This document shows, piece by piece, positions 8,089-15,924 of a stretch of DNA of 36,286 nt. The notes under the pieces are model-generated. The model was not told where the DNA came from. It saw nothing but the letters and a program-made list of their open reading frames with translations, and searched no databases. Within the stretch, counting starts at the first letter, position 1. Every line of letters begins with the position of its first letter. The stretch is taken from assembly GCA_028689735.1 (NCBI GenBank), contig JAQVCP010000028.1, positions 1-36,286 on the forward strand. The letters are read 5' to 3'. This DNA is from Hespellia sp. Its GTDB lineage: Bacteria; Bacillota; Clostridia; Lachnospirales; Lachnospiraceae. The position numbers were made by a program, and so were the translations under genes.

Positions 8089-8105
8089 AGAAATGTCGCA
8101 GAAAT
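8089..8105 (-). promoter_or_regulatory. Candidate response-regulator box (11-bp-spaced direct repeat)
   Basis: On the minus strand ATTTCT occurs twice (8,089-8,094 and 8,100-8,105), exactly 11 bp apart, just upstream of the regulator gene. OmpR/PhoB-type regulators bind tandem half-sites about one helical turn apart. No strong -35/-10 pair was recognised beside it. Confidence 0.35.
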
Positions 8106-8232
8106 CTCACAGCGGTTTATTTTCTTTTTGCCAAAACAATATACGTCAATTATATGCGGAATTACGAACAATAGCAATCGTCGCAAGCAAATTGATGTGC
8201 TGCTGAATGGAAGAAAAGGGCATACTGTTAGT

Positions 8233-8335
8233 GACATGGAATGCATAAAAGATATGCAGAGATATGGAAGTCTCTCATGCATTTTTGCTTGTGCATTTTA
8301 TAAAATGGAATTATACTGTGAATAGTGGAAGTTAA
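8233..8335 (+). repeat. Dispersed repeat, copy 1 (about 103 bp)
   Basis: This stretch matches 9,446-9,550 at roughly 85% identity with two one-base gaps. Both copies end in the same 28-bp run up to GTTAA. Copy 2 carries a 28-codon frame. Copy 1 has lost a base in a T/G run, which breaks that frame, so copy 1 looks decayed. The rest of the gap 8,111-8,368 holds no recognised gene. Confidence 0.75.
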
Positions 8336-8368
8336 GCAAATTTGAATTGCAGATGAGGGAAATGAAAC

Positions 8369-8719
8369 GTGGAAAACAGCAAAGTATATCAAATGAAATT
8401 TTCAAAAATATATCCATTACTGATTAACAAAGCGGTACGAAAAGGCAGGGGAAAAAACGAAGTTGATCAAGTTATCTGCTGGCTTACAGGATACAGTGAG
8501 GAAAAGATTTGGGAAATGGCTGACAGTGCTATTACTTACGAGGAGTTCTTTGAACAGGCACCGTCTATGAATCCTAATCGGAGGTTGATCCATGGTTCTG
8601 TTTGTGGAATCAAGGTAGAGACAATCGAGGAACCTCTCATGCAGGAAATACGATATTTGGACAAGCTGGTTGATGAGTTGTCTGAGGGGAAAACCATGGA
8701 AAAGATTTTACGAAAGTAG
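8369..8719 (+). CDS. DUF2200-family protein
   Basis: The 116-aa protein fits the DUF2200 family in length and pattern. It opens with a KIYPLLINKAVRKGRGKNEV segment (about 12-31), has CWLTGYSEEKI and a FEQAPSMNPNRRLIHGSVCG block (about 61-80), and ends in a helix with LMQEIRYLDKLVDEL. The family is widespread in bacteria with no established activity. The GTG start follows GAGGG. A DUF1905 gene follows 27 bp later in the same direction, so the two are probably co-transcribed. The family call is confident, the function unknown. Confidence 0.85.
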   Translation: MENSKVYQMKFSKIYPLLINKAVRKGRGKNEVDQVICWLTGYSEEKIWEMADSAITYEEFFEQAPSMNPNRRLIHGSVCGIKVETIEEPLMQEIRYLDKLVDELSEGKTMEKILRK

Positions 8720-8746
8720 TTGATTTTTACAAAAAGCGGGTGAAAT

Positions 8747-9034
8747 ATGAATACCAAAATCTATGAGTTTGAAGCTATGATAGAGCCTGTGCCAGGTAAG
8801 GGCGGCGCCTATGTTAGATTTCCTTATGATATAAAAAAAGAATTTGGCAAAGGTCGTGTAAAAGTGAATGCAACCTTTAATGGTTTTTGCTATAGGGGAA
8901 GCCTTGTAAACATGGGAGTAAAGAATCCAGATGGAAGCATTTGCTATATTATTGGTGTACGCAAAGATATACAGAAAGAAATTCAACGATATCCTGGGGA
9001 TACGATTACCGTGACTATTCAGGAAACTATTTGA
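8747..9034 (+). CDS. DUF1905-domain protein
   Basis: The 95-aa protein has the DUF1905 pattern: an N-terminal FEAMIEPVPGKGGAYVRFPY strand region, GRVKVNATFNGFCYRGSL, and IIGVRKDIQKEI toward the end. The domain forms a small beta barrel, often fused to YdeI-type domains, and its role is unknown. The start follows AAAGCGGGTG. Its last 8 bp overlap the 3' end of the convergent gene at 9,027-9,311, which appears truncated. That suggests a rearrangement joined these two genes tail to tail. Confidence 0.82.
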   Translation: MNTKIYEFEAMIEPVPGKGGAYVRFPYDIKKEFGKGRVKVNATFNGFCYRGSLVNMGVKNPDGSICYIIGVRKDIQKEIQRYPGDTITVTIQETI

Positions 9035-9311
9035 ATCTGACGATTAATAGCATTGCCTCTGGAGTGGATTGCTCAACTTCACCTACAAAACCACCTGTCG
9101 CATTTGTTTTATATAAAATATATTCTTCGCCACTGTCTGTTTCAATTACCTTTGAATCTATATTGCCATTAGGAAATACGTCAATTTCCAGGTTAAATAA
9201 TCCATTCAATATAATACTTGAGAAACTATAGCAAAGCTCGTTTTTGTTAAAGCCAAATGATGTAAGTTTATTTACATCCAACTTTTTTCTTTTTAACATT
9301 TCTTCAAACAT
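9027..9311 (-). CDS. Truncated YjbR/MmcQ-like protein (N-terminal domain only)
   Basis: The 94-aa protein resembles the extra N-terminal domain of some clostridial YjbR/MmcQ proteins. It has MFEEMLKRKKL at the start, a LNGLFNLEIDVFPNG strand pair, SGEEYILYK, and GGFVGEV where the family continues 'REEYExxL' into the YjbR domain. Here the sequence changes character after GEV and stops 18 residues later inside the end of the DUF1905 gene. The C-terminal YjbR domain is absent. It is probably a 3'-truncated gene that may still be expressed from its intact promoter module. The domain call is tentative. Confidence 0.55.
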   Translation of the reverse strand: MFEEMLKRKKLDVNKLTSFGFNKNELCYSFSSIILNGLFNLEIDVFPNGNIDSKVIETDSGEEYILYKTNATGGFVGEVEQSTPEAMLLIVRFK

Positions 9312-9357
9312 CTAACTTCCTCCGCCAATTCCAATTTTTACTTCTGCAACCTAGAAT

Positions 9358-9398
9358 TTGTATAAAAATATTATACAATGAAATCTTGTTAAAGTCAT
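9358..9398 (-). promoter_or_regulatory. Promoter-operator module, copy B
   Basis: On the minus strand ATGACT (9,393-9,398), a 17-bp spacer and TATAAT (9,370-9,375) match copy A at 2,911-2,951. The -10 lies in the same palindrome, TTGTATAA-5 nt-TTATACAA (9,358-9,378). It would drive the truncated YjbR-like gene. Confidence 0.75.
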
Positions 9399-9445
9399 TC
9401 TAAATACCAGAGTTATTTATGTGCGATTAGTGCGATTAGTATAAT

Positions 9446-9550
9446 GACATGGAATGCGTAAAATGGTATGCGGAGATGTGGAAGTCGCTCATGCCTTTTT
9501 GGCTTGTGAATTTTATGAAATAGAATTATACTGTGAATAGTGGAAGTTAA
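9446..9550 (+). repeat. Dispersed repeat, copy 2, with a 28-codon frame
   Basis: This is the better-preserved copy of the repeat at 8,233-8,335. A small frame, ATG 9,454 to TAG 9,540, would encode 28 residues ending FYEIELYCE. No convincing ribosome site precedes it, so it may be the tail of a lost larger gene. A short GTGCGATTA tandem duplication lies just upstream (9,421-9,438). The remaining gap to 9,700 holds nothing else recognisable. Confidence 0.7.
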
Positions 9551-9700
9551 TTTAACAATTATATAATTTTCAGATTGTGGGGTTAGAAATTGAATCCGAA
9601 AATTTTAGCAAAAATATTAAGCAACTATTATAAAGGAATCAGGCAGCAATACATCAGATTGTAGAACTGAAACTAAAATTTGAAGCTAAGGGGAGAGAAG

Positions 9701-9898
9701 ATGGAATTTTCTAAGGAAGAATTAGTGGAGGCCAAAAGGCAGATTGATTCGACATTGCATAAGTTAAGAGAAACGATAAAAACCTTTGAGTCAAAGGAAA
9801 ACCCGGAAAGATACAAGTCACAAATTACATTGGCAAAAAGAAGGGTGGAAGCATTTAATATTGCAAACTATTTAATAGAAAAAGAGATAGCAAAATAA
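9701..9898 (+). CDS. Small helical protein of unknown function
   Basis: The 65-aa product is highly charged and almost wholly helical by composition. It has segments EELVEAKRQIDSTLHKLRET and QITLAKRRVEAFNIANYLIE that could form a helical hairpin or coiled coil. The ATG at 9,701 follows GGGGAGAG, which makes it the real start rather than the longer frame from 9,680. I recognise it only as resembling small hypothetical proteins in Clostridia. It precedes an SdpI-like gene by 77 bp in the same direction. No function is proposed. Confidence 0.7.
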   Translation: MEFSKEELVEAKRQIDSTLHKLRETIKTFESKENPERYKSQITLAKRRVEAFNIANYLIEKEIAK

Positions 9899-9975
9899 GA
9901 GATTCCAACCCGTATAACAGAAAAATTAAATTTGGCTTGCAAGACTGGCAATATCAATTTGCGGAGGTACATACA

Positions 9976-10353
9976 ATGTGGTTCTGGTTGTTTATATTTA
10001 TATGTGATTTATTAACACCTGCTGTTATGATTTTGGGTGGTTATTTCATGTGGAAGCGTTCACCAAAGGATATTAACGGATTGGTGGGGTATAGAACTTC
10101 ACGTTCTATGAAAAACAGCGATACTTGGAAGTTTGCACAGGAATACTGTGGACACCTTTGGTGGAAAATTGGGTGGATTCTCTTAGCGCCGTCTGTTCTT
10201 GTACATATACCTGTGTATGGGGCGTCGGAAAACTCGATAGGTACAGTGGGCGGAATTCTAATTACAATACAGATGATTGTTTTAGTGGCATCCATTTTCC
10301 CAACAGAGCGTATTTTAAAGAAGACTTTTACAGATGATGGAAAAAGAAGGTAA
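9976..10353 (+). CDS. SdpI-family membrane protein
   Basis: The 125-aa protein has membrane segments near residues 1-25, 65-80 and 90-108. It carries the SdpI-family core NGLVGYRTSRSMKNSDTW (about 37-54) followed by FAQEYCG. Bacillus SdpI gives immunity to the SdpC toxin and sequesters the SdpR repressor. Most clostridial members are uncharacterised short forms. The start at 9,976 follows GCGGAGG, whereas the longer frame from 9,937 has no ribosome site. No sdpC-like toxin gene is visible nearby, so an immunity role is not supported here. Confidence 0.82.
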   Translation: MWFWLFIFICDLLTPAVMILGGYFMWKRSPKDINGLVGYRTSRSMKNSDTWKFAQEYCGHLWWKIGWILLAPSVLVHIPVYGASENSIGTVGGILITIQMIVLVASIFPTERILKKTFTDDGKRR

Positions 10354-10401
10354 ACAGCAGCTGTAAGACTGACATATGGTATAGGTCACGAAAAAATATC
10401 G

Positions 10402-10431
10402 AAATCCATTGAAATTCATTGGATTTTTTTT
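10402..10431 (+). terminator. Terminator after the SdpI-like gene
   Basis: AAATCCA (10,402-10,408) pairs with TGGATTT (10,420-10,426), followed by a run of eight Ts. It ends the small-gene pair at 9,701-10,353. Confidence 0.75.
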
Positions 10432-10467
10432 GTGTAAAAATATACATTATGAATTATGAATGAAGTA

Positions 10468-10476
10468 TGATATAAT
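10468..10476 (+). promoter_or_regulatory. Extended -10 promoter before the DUF4250 gene
   Basis: TGA-TATAAT forms an extended -10 element. No good -35 is seen at 16-18 bp upstream. It lies 80 bp before the DUF4250 start and could also serve the downstream NYN and ABC genes. Confidence 0.5.
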
Positions 10477-10556
10477 AAAAAATGTATGGAATTGAACGAA
10501 AATTAATCAAAAATTGGAAAAATATATGAATGTACAATGAAGATGGAGGCAGAAAG

Positions 10557-10730
10557 ATGATACCCAAAGATCCAGTCATGCTATTGAGCTATATTAACAC
10601 ACAATTAAGGGATCATTTTGAAAATTTGGAGGAATTGTGTAAGAGCCTTTCTATTGATGACAAAATGCTAATAGAAAAAATGGAAAGTATCTCGTATGAG
10701 TATGACAACAATACAAACCAGTTCAGATAA
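10557..10730 (+). CDS. DUF4250-domain protein
   Basis: The 57-aa protein begins MIPKDPVMLLSYINTQLRD and ends in YEYDNNTNQFR, which are the start and end blocks of DUF4250, a small cytoplasmic family common in Clostridia. Its function is unknown. The start follows ATGGAGGCAG. It lies 120 bp ahead of the NYN-LOTUS gene. The gap between them holds a 7-bp hairpin (10,802-10,821) without a T run. Confidence 0.88.
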   Translation: MIPKDPVMLLSYINTQLRDHFENLEELCKSLSIDDKMLIEKMESISYEYDNNTNQFR

Positions 10731-10850
10731 TACTCAAATCGTCTAGTGGAGGCAATCGCCCAATTAGAAAACTACAAAACCATATTTTATAAAGATAGTT
10801 ACGGCAGAAAGCAGTCTGCCGACAAAAAGCAAGAAAGCAGGGGGAGAGAA

Positions 10851-11813
10851 ATGGATGAACAAAAATTTGCGGTGCTGATTGATGCCGACAATATTTCAGC
10901 AAAATATATATCTGGTATTTTAGACGAGATGACAAAGTATGGGGTATGTACAATTCGACGGAGCTTTGGGGATTGGACAAGTCCTCATGCAAATAAATGG
11001 AGAACGATTCTTCTGGAAAATTCCATTACACCGATTCAGCAGTTTAATAATACGATTGGAAAAAATGCAACGGATTCATCACTTATTATTGAAGCAATGG
11101 ATATTTTATATACGGATAATGTTGAGGGATTTTGCATTGTATCAAGCGATGGAGATTTTACAAGACTTGCCAGTCGTTTGAGAGAGGCCGGAAAGATGGT
11201 TATAGGCATGGGCGAAGAGAAGACGCCTCGTTCGTTTCGGGCAGCTTGTTCTGTGTTTACGACACTGGAAAATCTGCTGGACACAGATGATAATGTCATG
11301 GAGGAATTAGAGGAAGGAAAAATAGACTGTGAGACTGAAGAGAAGAAAGGTCCCAGCCGGATTGAAAAGAACGCAATAGAAAATACAATTGTCAGCATCA
11401 TCACAGAAAATGAGAACAAAGGAAAGGTGACGGGACTTGGCGAGATTGGAAGCCGTCTGGTCAACAAGTATCCTGATTTTGACGTGCGTAACTATGGATA
11501 CAGTTTATTATCCAAATTTTTAGAAGAGGCAGATACTTTTGATGTTCGGAAAAAGAACAGTACAATGACTGTCTTTTTAAAAGAAAATAATAATTCTAAG
11601 AACGATATCATTGAATTCATAAAGCAGCAGGTTGAAAAAAAGGGTGATGTTGGAATTAATGAACTAAGTAATAAGGTCCATGAGAAATATGTAGATTTCA
11701 GACCAAAGGACTTTGGATATTCACAGTTTTCCAAGTTCTTGCAGGGAATCGGAGGAATTGAATTATATGAGGATGGACGAAAACGAAAACATGCAAGGCC
11801 ATTGAAGAAATAG
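10851..11813 (+). CDS. NYN-domain protein with two LOTUS/OST-HTH domains
   Basis: The 320-aa protein has an N-terminal NYN (PIN-like nuclease, LabA type) domain at about residues 1-140. Acidic residues are placed as in the family: LIDADN (8-13), NATDSSLIIEAMD and SSDGDFTRLA. Two similar C-terminal modules follow at about 170-245 and 250-318, each with a DVRNYGYSLLSKFL / FRPKDFGYSQFSKFL core that matches LOTUS/OST-HTH RNA-binding domains. It may be an RNA nuclease or RNA-binding regulator in the cytoplasm. The ATG follows GGGGGAGAG. The MacAB-like efflux operon begins 17 bp downstream, so they are co-transcribed. The domains are clear, the target unknown. Confidence 0.9.
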   Translation: MDEQKFAVLIDADNISAKYISGILDEMTKYGVCTIRRSFGDWTSPHANKWRTILLENSITPIQQFNNTIGKNATDSSLIIEAMDILYTDNVEGFCIVSSDGDFTRLASRLREAGKMVIGMGEEKTPRSFRAACSVFTTLENLLDTDDNVMEELEEGKIDCETEEKKGPSRIEKNAIENTIVSIITENENKGKVTGLGEIGSRLVNKYPDFDVRNYGYSLLSKFLEEADTFDVRKKNSTMTVFLKENNNSKNDIIEFIKQQVEKKGDVGINELSNKVHEKYVDFRPKDFGYSQFSKFLQGIGGIELYEDGRKRKHARPLKK

Positions 11814-11830
11814 TAAGGCGGAGGTGTAAG

Positions 11831-12526
11831 ATGGAGGAATTAGTCAAAATTAGAAGAATAAAGAAGATTTATAATCCGGGCGAGAACGAGGTACATGCAT
11901 TAGACGGAGTAGATCTTACGATAAATAAAGGTGAAATGGTGGCAATTATCGGGCACTCTGGATCAGGGAAGTCTACCTTGATGAATATGATAGGCTGCCT
12001 TGATGTCCCGACATCAGGGGAGTATTATCTTCATGGAAAATCAGTACTTAATTTATCTGAGAATGAGTTATCAGACATAAGAAATCAGGAAATCGGATTT
12101 ATTTTTCAAGGTTTTAATCTTGTTTCTAATCTGGATGCAATAGGAAATGTGGAATTACCACTTATATATCGAGGCGTTGAAAAAAAGAAAAGAAGAAAGC
12201 TTGCACTGCAGGCACTGGAGATGGTGGGGTTGGCAGAACGAAGGAAGCATAAGCCTTCGGAGATGTCAGGTGGGCAGCAGCAGCGTGTAGCAATTGCACG
12301 TGCAATTGCGGCGAGACCGCCAATTATTCTTGCGGATGAGCCGACCGGCAATCTTGATTCAAAATCAACAAAGGAGATTATGGATATCTTAGTGGGGCTA
12401 TATCGTGAAGGAAGAACAGTTATTATTATCACGCATGATGACGATATCGCAGAAAAGGCAAGGCGTGTAGTGAGAATTACAGACGGAAAAATTGATGCTG
12501 ATTACATAAATGAAAGCGTGATATAG
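11831..12526 (+). CDS. ABC transporter ATP-binding protein (MacB/YknY type)
   Basis: The 231-aa protein has Walker [10 protein letters not shown] (about 42-50), signature [15 protein letters not shown], Walker [13 protein letters not shown] and an H-loop in IITHDDD. It belongs to the LolD/MacB/YknY group that works with an adaptor and an FtsX-type permease, and both follow downstream. The start follows GGCGGAGGTG and is 17 bp from the NYN gene. The 101-bp gap before the adaptor gene holds no recognised signal apart from a ribosome site. It probably drives efflux of a peptide, macrolide or lipid. Confidence 0.93.
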   Translation: MEELVKIRRIKKIYNPGENEVHALDGVDLTINKGEMVAIIGHSGSGKSTLMNMIGCLDVPTSGEYYLHGKSVLNLSENELSDIRNQEIGFIFQGFNLVSNLDAIGNVELPLIYRGVEKKKRRKLALQALEMVGLAERRKHKPSEMSGGQQQRVAIARAIAARPPIILADEPTGNLDSKSTKEIMDILVGLYREGRTVIIITHDDDIAEKARRVVRITDGKIDADYINESVI

Positions 12527-12627
12527 AGGATAAGACCATGTGGAACTTTGTTTCATATTTAGAACGCCTTTGATGACGTGATGCAAATGAATGCCAGGGG
12601 GATTACAGTTTATAGGAGGAAGATGAT

Positions 12628-14532
12628 ATGTTTAACAAAAAAGGAAAGCCTGAGAATCAGGAAGATATTGCAAAAAAAAATGAGGTTGAGCCGGAAAATG
12701 TAAAAGATCATAAAGAACTGGAAAATCCAGATGAAAAAGAAACTGGTTCTTTGGAAAATGGTATCGATGAAGAACAGACAGACTTGGGTATGGATGATCC
12801 AGACGAATTAGATGCTGCGGCAGCAAAGCCAAAAAAGAAATTGCCGAATTGGGTGATTATTGTGGTGATAGCTGTATTGGTTGGGGCCTCCGTGATTGGA
12901 AGTAAAGCATTTGGTGGTGGCAGTAAAAAGGATACTAGTACGGCTTTGAATGTTATTAAGGTGGAAAAAGGGAATGTAAAAGAGACAATCAACACATCAG
13001 GAACGGTGCAAAGTGATACGACAAAGATTGTGTATTCTCCAGTTAATGCAAAAGTTATAGTTTCCAATGTGAAAGTTGGAAAAGCGGTGAAAGCCGGTGA
13101 CAAGTTGATTCAATTTGATACGACTACACTTGAGCAGGATAATCAGCAGTCGCAGTTAAGCCTTCAGGCGGCGAACCAGAGTAATCAGGAGGCTTATGAT
13201 GCAGCAAACAAAGCAGCGTCAGCCCAGATTAAAGCTGCAAATGAAGCTGCACAGTCAGCATGTGATGCAGCGAACCAGCTTGCGGACGCAGTGGACGCAC
13301 AGGGAGTTGCAGTGAATCAGGCATGGTCTGACTATAATAATGCAGTTACAGCTTTGGACGATGCGGAGTCTTCGGTACTGTCTGATGAGCAGAAACAACA
13401 GTTGGATAAAGATAAAGATGAACTTTACGGAACAAAGATTCCGAATGATCCAGAAGGTAAAAGAAATCAGGATGGATGGAAAAATGAGAAAAATGGAGTA
13501 TACACAGAAAAATATAATCTTCTAGATGCTAAAATTGTCGCAGCAGATGATGCAGTTCAGGCGGCAAGATTCGATAAGGCATCGTCACAAACCGACATTG
13601 AGCAAAAAGAAAAGGATCTTGCTGAGGCAAAGAGGATAAAAGACGAAACGGATGCACGAATTAAAGAATTGGAAGCCGAGATTGCATCCATAGAAGGCTT
13701 GATTTCAGGGCAGATTGCAGCCGCCCAGGCGACTTCTGATGCAGTATATGCAAAGGCTCAGGCAGAGCAGGCAACGTATGATGCGATGTACTCTCAGTGG
13801 GAATCAGCATATCAGGCGGCACAAAATGTGAATGGGAATGTAGATACATCAAGCACTGGAGTGACAGCATCCCAAAAAACACAGATGGAAATGAGCTCTA
13901 ACGCTGCTGAACTTGCAGCTATGACGGCACAGCAGCTTGTAGAAGCCGGAAGGGCAGGGCTATCAGCAGATTTCGACGGTGTTATTTCAGAAGTAAGCGC
14001 AGCAGTGGGAACCCAGGCAACACAAGGGGCACCGATGTATACCGTAGTTGATATGAATCATTTAAATGTACAGCTGGAGGTGTCAACCAATGATTACGGG
14101 AAATATCAGGTTGGAAAGACGGCATCCATAAAAATTGGAAGTAACACATATGATGGAATTGTTTCTAACGTGAATGCAATGGCAACATCGAATGTAAAAG
14201 GGAATCCCGTGGTTATCGTTAATGTGAAAATTAATAATCCTGATGGAAATATCGTAATTGGTGGAACTGCAAAAGTAAGTATGAATGTGGCAGAAGCAAA
14301 AAATGTAATTTGTGTCCCGACAGAAGTAATCAATACTTCTGCAAGTGGTGAATTTGTTTATATGATTGAAAATGGAAAAGTTAAAAAGGTTCCGGTTACG
14401 GTAGGTGTGGCATCAGACACGAAGGTAGAGGTTACAGAGGGACTGAGTGAGGGAAATCAGGTAGTATCGGATACTGTTGCGGATATTACAGAAGGAATGG
14501 ATGCTACGCCAGCGGAGACAAGCAGCAAATAA
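12628..14532 (+). CDS. Membrane-fusion/adaptor protein of an ABC efflux system (YknX/MacA-like)
   Basis: The 634-aa protein has a long acidic cytoplasmic tail (about 1-68), one membrane helix (about 72-95) and an outside part. A biotinyl-lipoyl-like strand set comes first (VKVGKAVKAGDKLIQFDTT), then a very long alanine/glutamine-rich helical region (about 170-440), then a returning barrel (GLSADFDGVISEV) and beta-barrel/MPD strands to the end. That is the adaptor plan. The tail and helical region are longer than in YknX or MacA (about 370-380 aa). The start follows TAGGAGGAAG. It sits between its ATPase and permease genes. The role is clear, the cargo is not. Confidence 0.9.
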   Translation: MFNKKGKPENQEDIAKKNEVEPENVKDHKELENPDEKETGSLENGIDEEQTDLGMDDPDELDAAAAKPKKKLPNWVIIVVIAVLVGASVIGSKAFGGGSKKDTSTALNVIKVEKGNVKETINTSGTVQSDTTKIVYSPVNAKVIVSNVKVGKAVKAGDKLIQFDTTTLEQDNQQSQLSLQAANQSNQEAYDAANKAASAQIKAANEAAQSACDAANQLADAVDAQGVAVNQAWSDYNNAVTALDDAESSVLSDEQKQQLDKDKDELYGTKIPNDPEGKRNQDGWKNEKNGVYTEKYNLLDAKIVAADDAVQAARFDKASSQTDIEQKEKDLAEAKRIKDETDARIKELEAEIASIEGLISGQIAAAQATSDAVYAKAQAEQATYDAMYSQWESAYQAAQNVNGNVDTSSTGVTASQKTQMEMSSNAAELAAMTAQQLVEAGRAGLSADFDGVISEVSAAVGTQATQGAPMYTVVDMNHLNVQLEVSTNDYGKYQVGKTASIKIGSNTYDGIVSNVNAMATSNVKGNPVVIVNVKINNPDGNIVIGGTAKVSMNVAEAKNVICVPTEVINTSASGEFVYMIENGKVKKVPVTVGVASDTKVEVTEGLSEGNQVVSDTVADITEGMDATPAETSSK

Positions 14533-14559
14533 GTGATGATTGTCTGAGGAGGAATTGTT

Positions 14560-15792
14560 ATGGGTCAGTTTGGGGAATATGTTAAAATGGCTATCGATAA
14601 TATTTTATCGAATAAAGGCCGATCGATTTTGACAATGCTCGGTATTATAATAGGAATTGCATCTGTTATTACTGTTGTAGCAGTGGGGACTGGAGTGAAA
14701 AAAGATGTAGAGGATACATCAGCTTCAGCAGAACAGGTTACAATTACTGCTCAGCAGGAGGAGAAACCGATTGAGTGTATTAATAGCGAAGATCTGAATG
14801 CTGTCAAGAATGCGTTGGGGAATCGACAACGAGGTGTTACGGTTACTGGATCTGCTTATGGAGCTGTGACAACAGGAAAAGGAAATTTCGGGGCTAATAT
14901 TATATACACAGTTCCTGACTATGTAAAATCACCTGGTGGAAAAGACATTATTCGCGGCGAATATTTTACAGATGATGATGTGGATAATGAGAGGCTTACG
15001 GCAGTCATTGATAAAGCAGGGGCTATCTATATGTTTGGAAATACGGATGTCATAGGCATGTCAGTGGAAATGTCTATTGATAATGTGATTCAGACAGTAG
15101 AAATCAGAGGGATTCTTGATTCTGATACTTCAGCAATGAAAGAGGAAGCCGAGTTATATAAATCGATGGGAATTGAGCAGAGTCTAAATTTGTATATGCC
15201 CTATACAGCATCAGCTGCGTTTGGGAACCCAATTGAGGAATTTTCTTATATTACCATTTTTCCTGCTTCGTCAGATGATGTATCAGCAATTACAAAGGTT
15301 GTAAATCAGACGCTGGCATCGCGCCATTTAGGCGATTCAGATGTGAAATTTTCAAAACAAAAGGAAATCAACCTTGGTGATATGATGGGGGGGATTCTGG
15401 ATACCATCACCTCTTTTGTAGCATTGGTTGCAGCAATTTCGTTGTTAGTGGGCGGTATAGGTGTTATGAATATCATGTTGGTTTCGGTGACTGAGAGGAC
15501 TAGAGAAATTGGAATTAGAAAAGCACTTGGTGCAAGGATTTCATCAATCATAGCACAGTTTTTATGTGAATCGGCTATTATATCCGGACTGGGGGGAATT
15601 ATTGGAATCATGTTGGGATTTTTAGTCTCTAAGTTAATCTCACTTCTGAATATGGGAATCACACCTCAGATTACGTGGCAGGTTGTTGTGATTGCGACAG
15701 CATTTTCATGCGGAGTAGGAATTATATTTGGAATTTATCCGGCAAGAAAAGCAGCAAAACTTAGTCCGATTGAGGCACTGAGACAGCTTTGA
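14560..15792 (+). CDS. MacB/YknZ-like ABC transporter permease
   Basis: The 410-aa protein is the standard length and layout of MacB-type permeases: an N-terminal SNKGRSILTMLGIIIGIASV helix (about 18-37), a large periplasmic-type domain (about 55-270), and three C-terminal helices. The coupling motif TERTREIGIRKALGAR (about 311-326) and a C-terminal KLSPIEALRQL are present. The start follows TGAGGAGG, 27 bp after the adaptor stop. Together with the ATPase and adaptor it forms a mechanotransmission-type exporter that works on substrates outside the membrane. Confidence 0.94.
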   Translation: MGQFGEYVKMAIDNILSNKGRSILTMLGIIIGIASVITVVAVGTGVKKDVEDTSASAEQVTITAQQEEKPIECINSEDLNAVKNALGNRQRGVTVTGSAYGAVTTGKGNFGANIIYTVPDYVKSPGGKDIIRGEYFTDDDVDNERLTAVIDKAGAIYMFGNTDVIGMSVEMSIDNVIQTVEIRGILDSDTSAMKEEAELYKSMGIEQSLNLYMPYTASAAFGNPIEEFSYITIFPASSDDVSAITKVVNQTLASRHLGDSDVKFSKQKEINLGDMMGGILDTITSFVALVAAISLLVGGIGVMNIMLVSVTERTREIGIRKALGARISSIIAQFLCESAIISGLGGIIGIMLGFLVSKLISLLNMGITPQITWQVVVIATAFSCGVGIIFGIYPARKAAKLSPIEALRQL

Positions 15793-15841
15793 TTTTGGAA
15801 ATTTTATGGTTTGAAAATGTATCCCATTGAATCATTTATAG

Positions 15842-15877
15842 GGCAGACGAATTGGCAGAAAATCCGTTTGCCTTTTA
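15842..15877 (+). terminator. Weak terminator after the efflux operon
   Basis: GGCAGACG (15,842-15,849) pairs with CGTTTGCC (15,865-15,872, one G-U pair) and is followed by TTTTA. The loop is long and the T run short, so readthrough into spmB is plausible. Confidence 0.45.
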
Positions 15878-15924
15878 TAGATTCCGGACATAAGTTTTTA
15901 ATTGACAGAATATATTAAAAGAAA

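Noticed and set aside
8128-8325. 65-codon plus-strand frame before the DUF2200 gene
   Set aside because: It has a TTG start without a ribosome site and its second half is the decayed repeat copy, so it is not taken as a gene.
9976-10353. SdpABC-type toxin-immunity locus
   Set aside because: Only an SdpI-like protein is present; no toxin or SdpAB-like genes are adjacent.
10746-10850. 35-residue N-terminal extension of the NYN protein
   Set aside because: A strong GGGGGAGAG site sits directly before the ATG at 10,851, where the NYN fold begins; the extension is low in structure and spans a hairpin.
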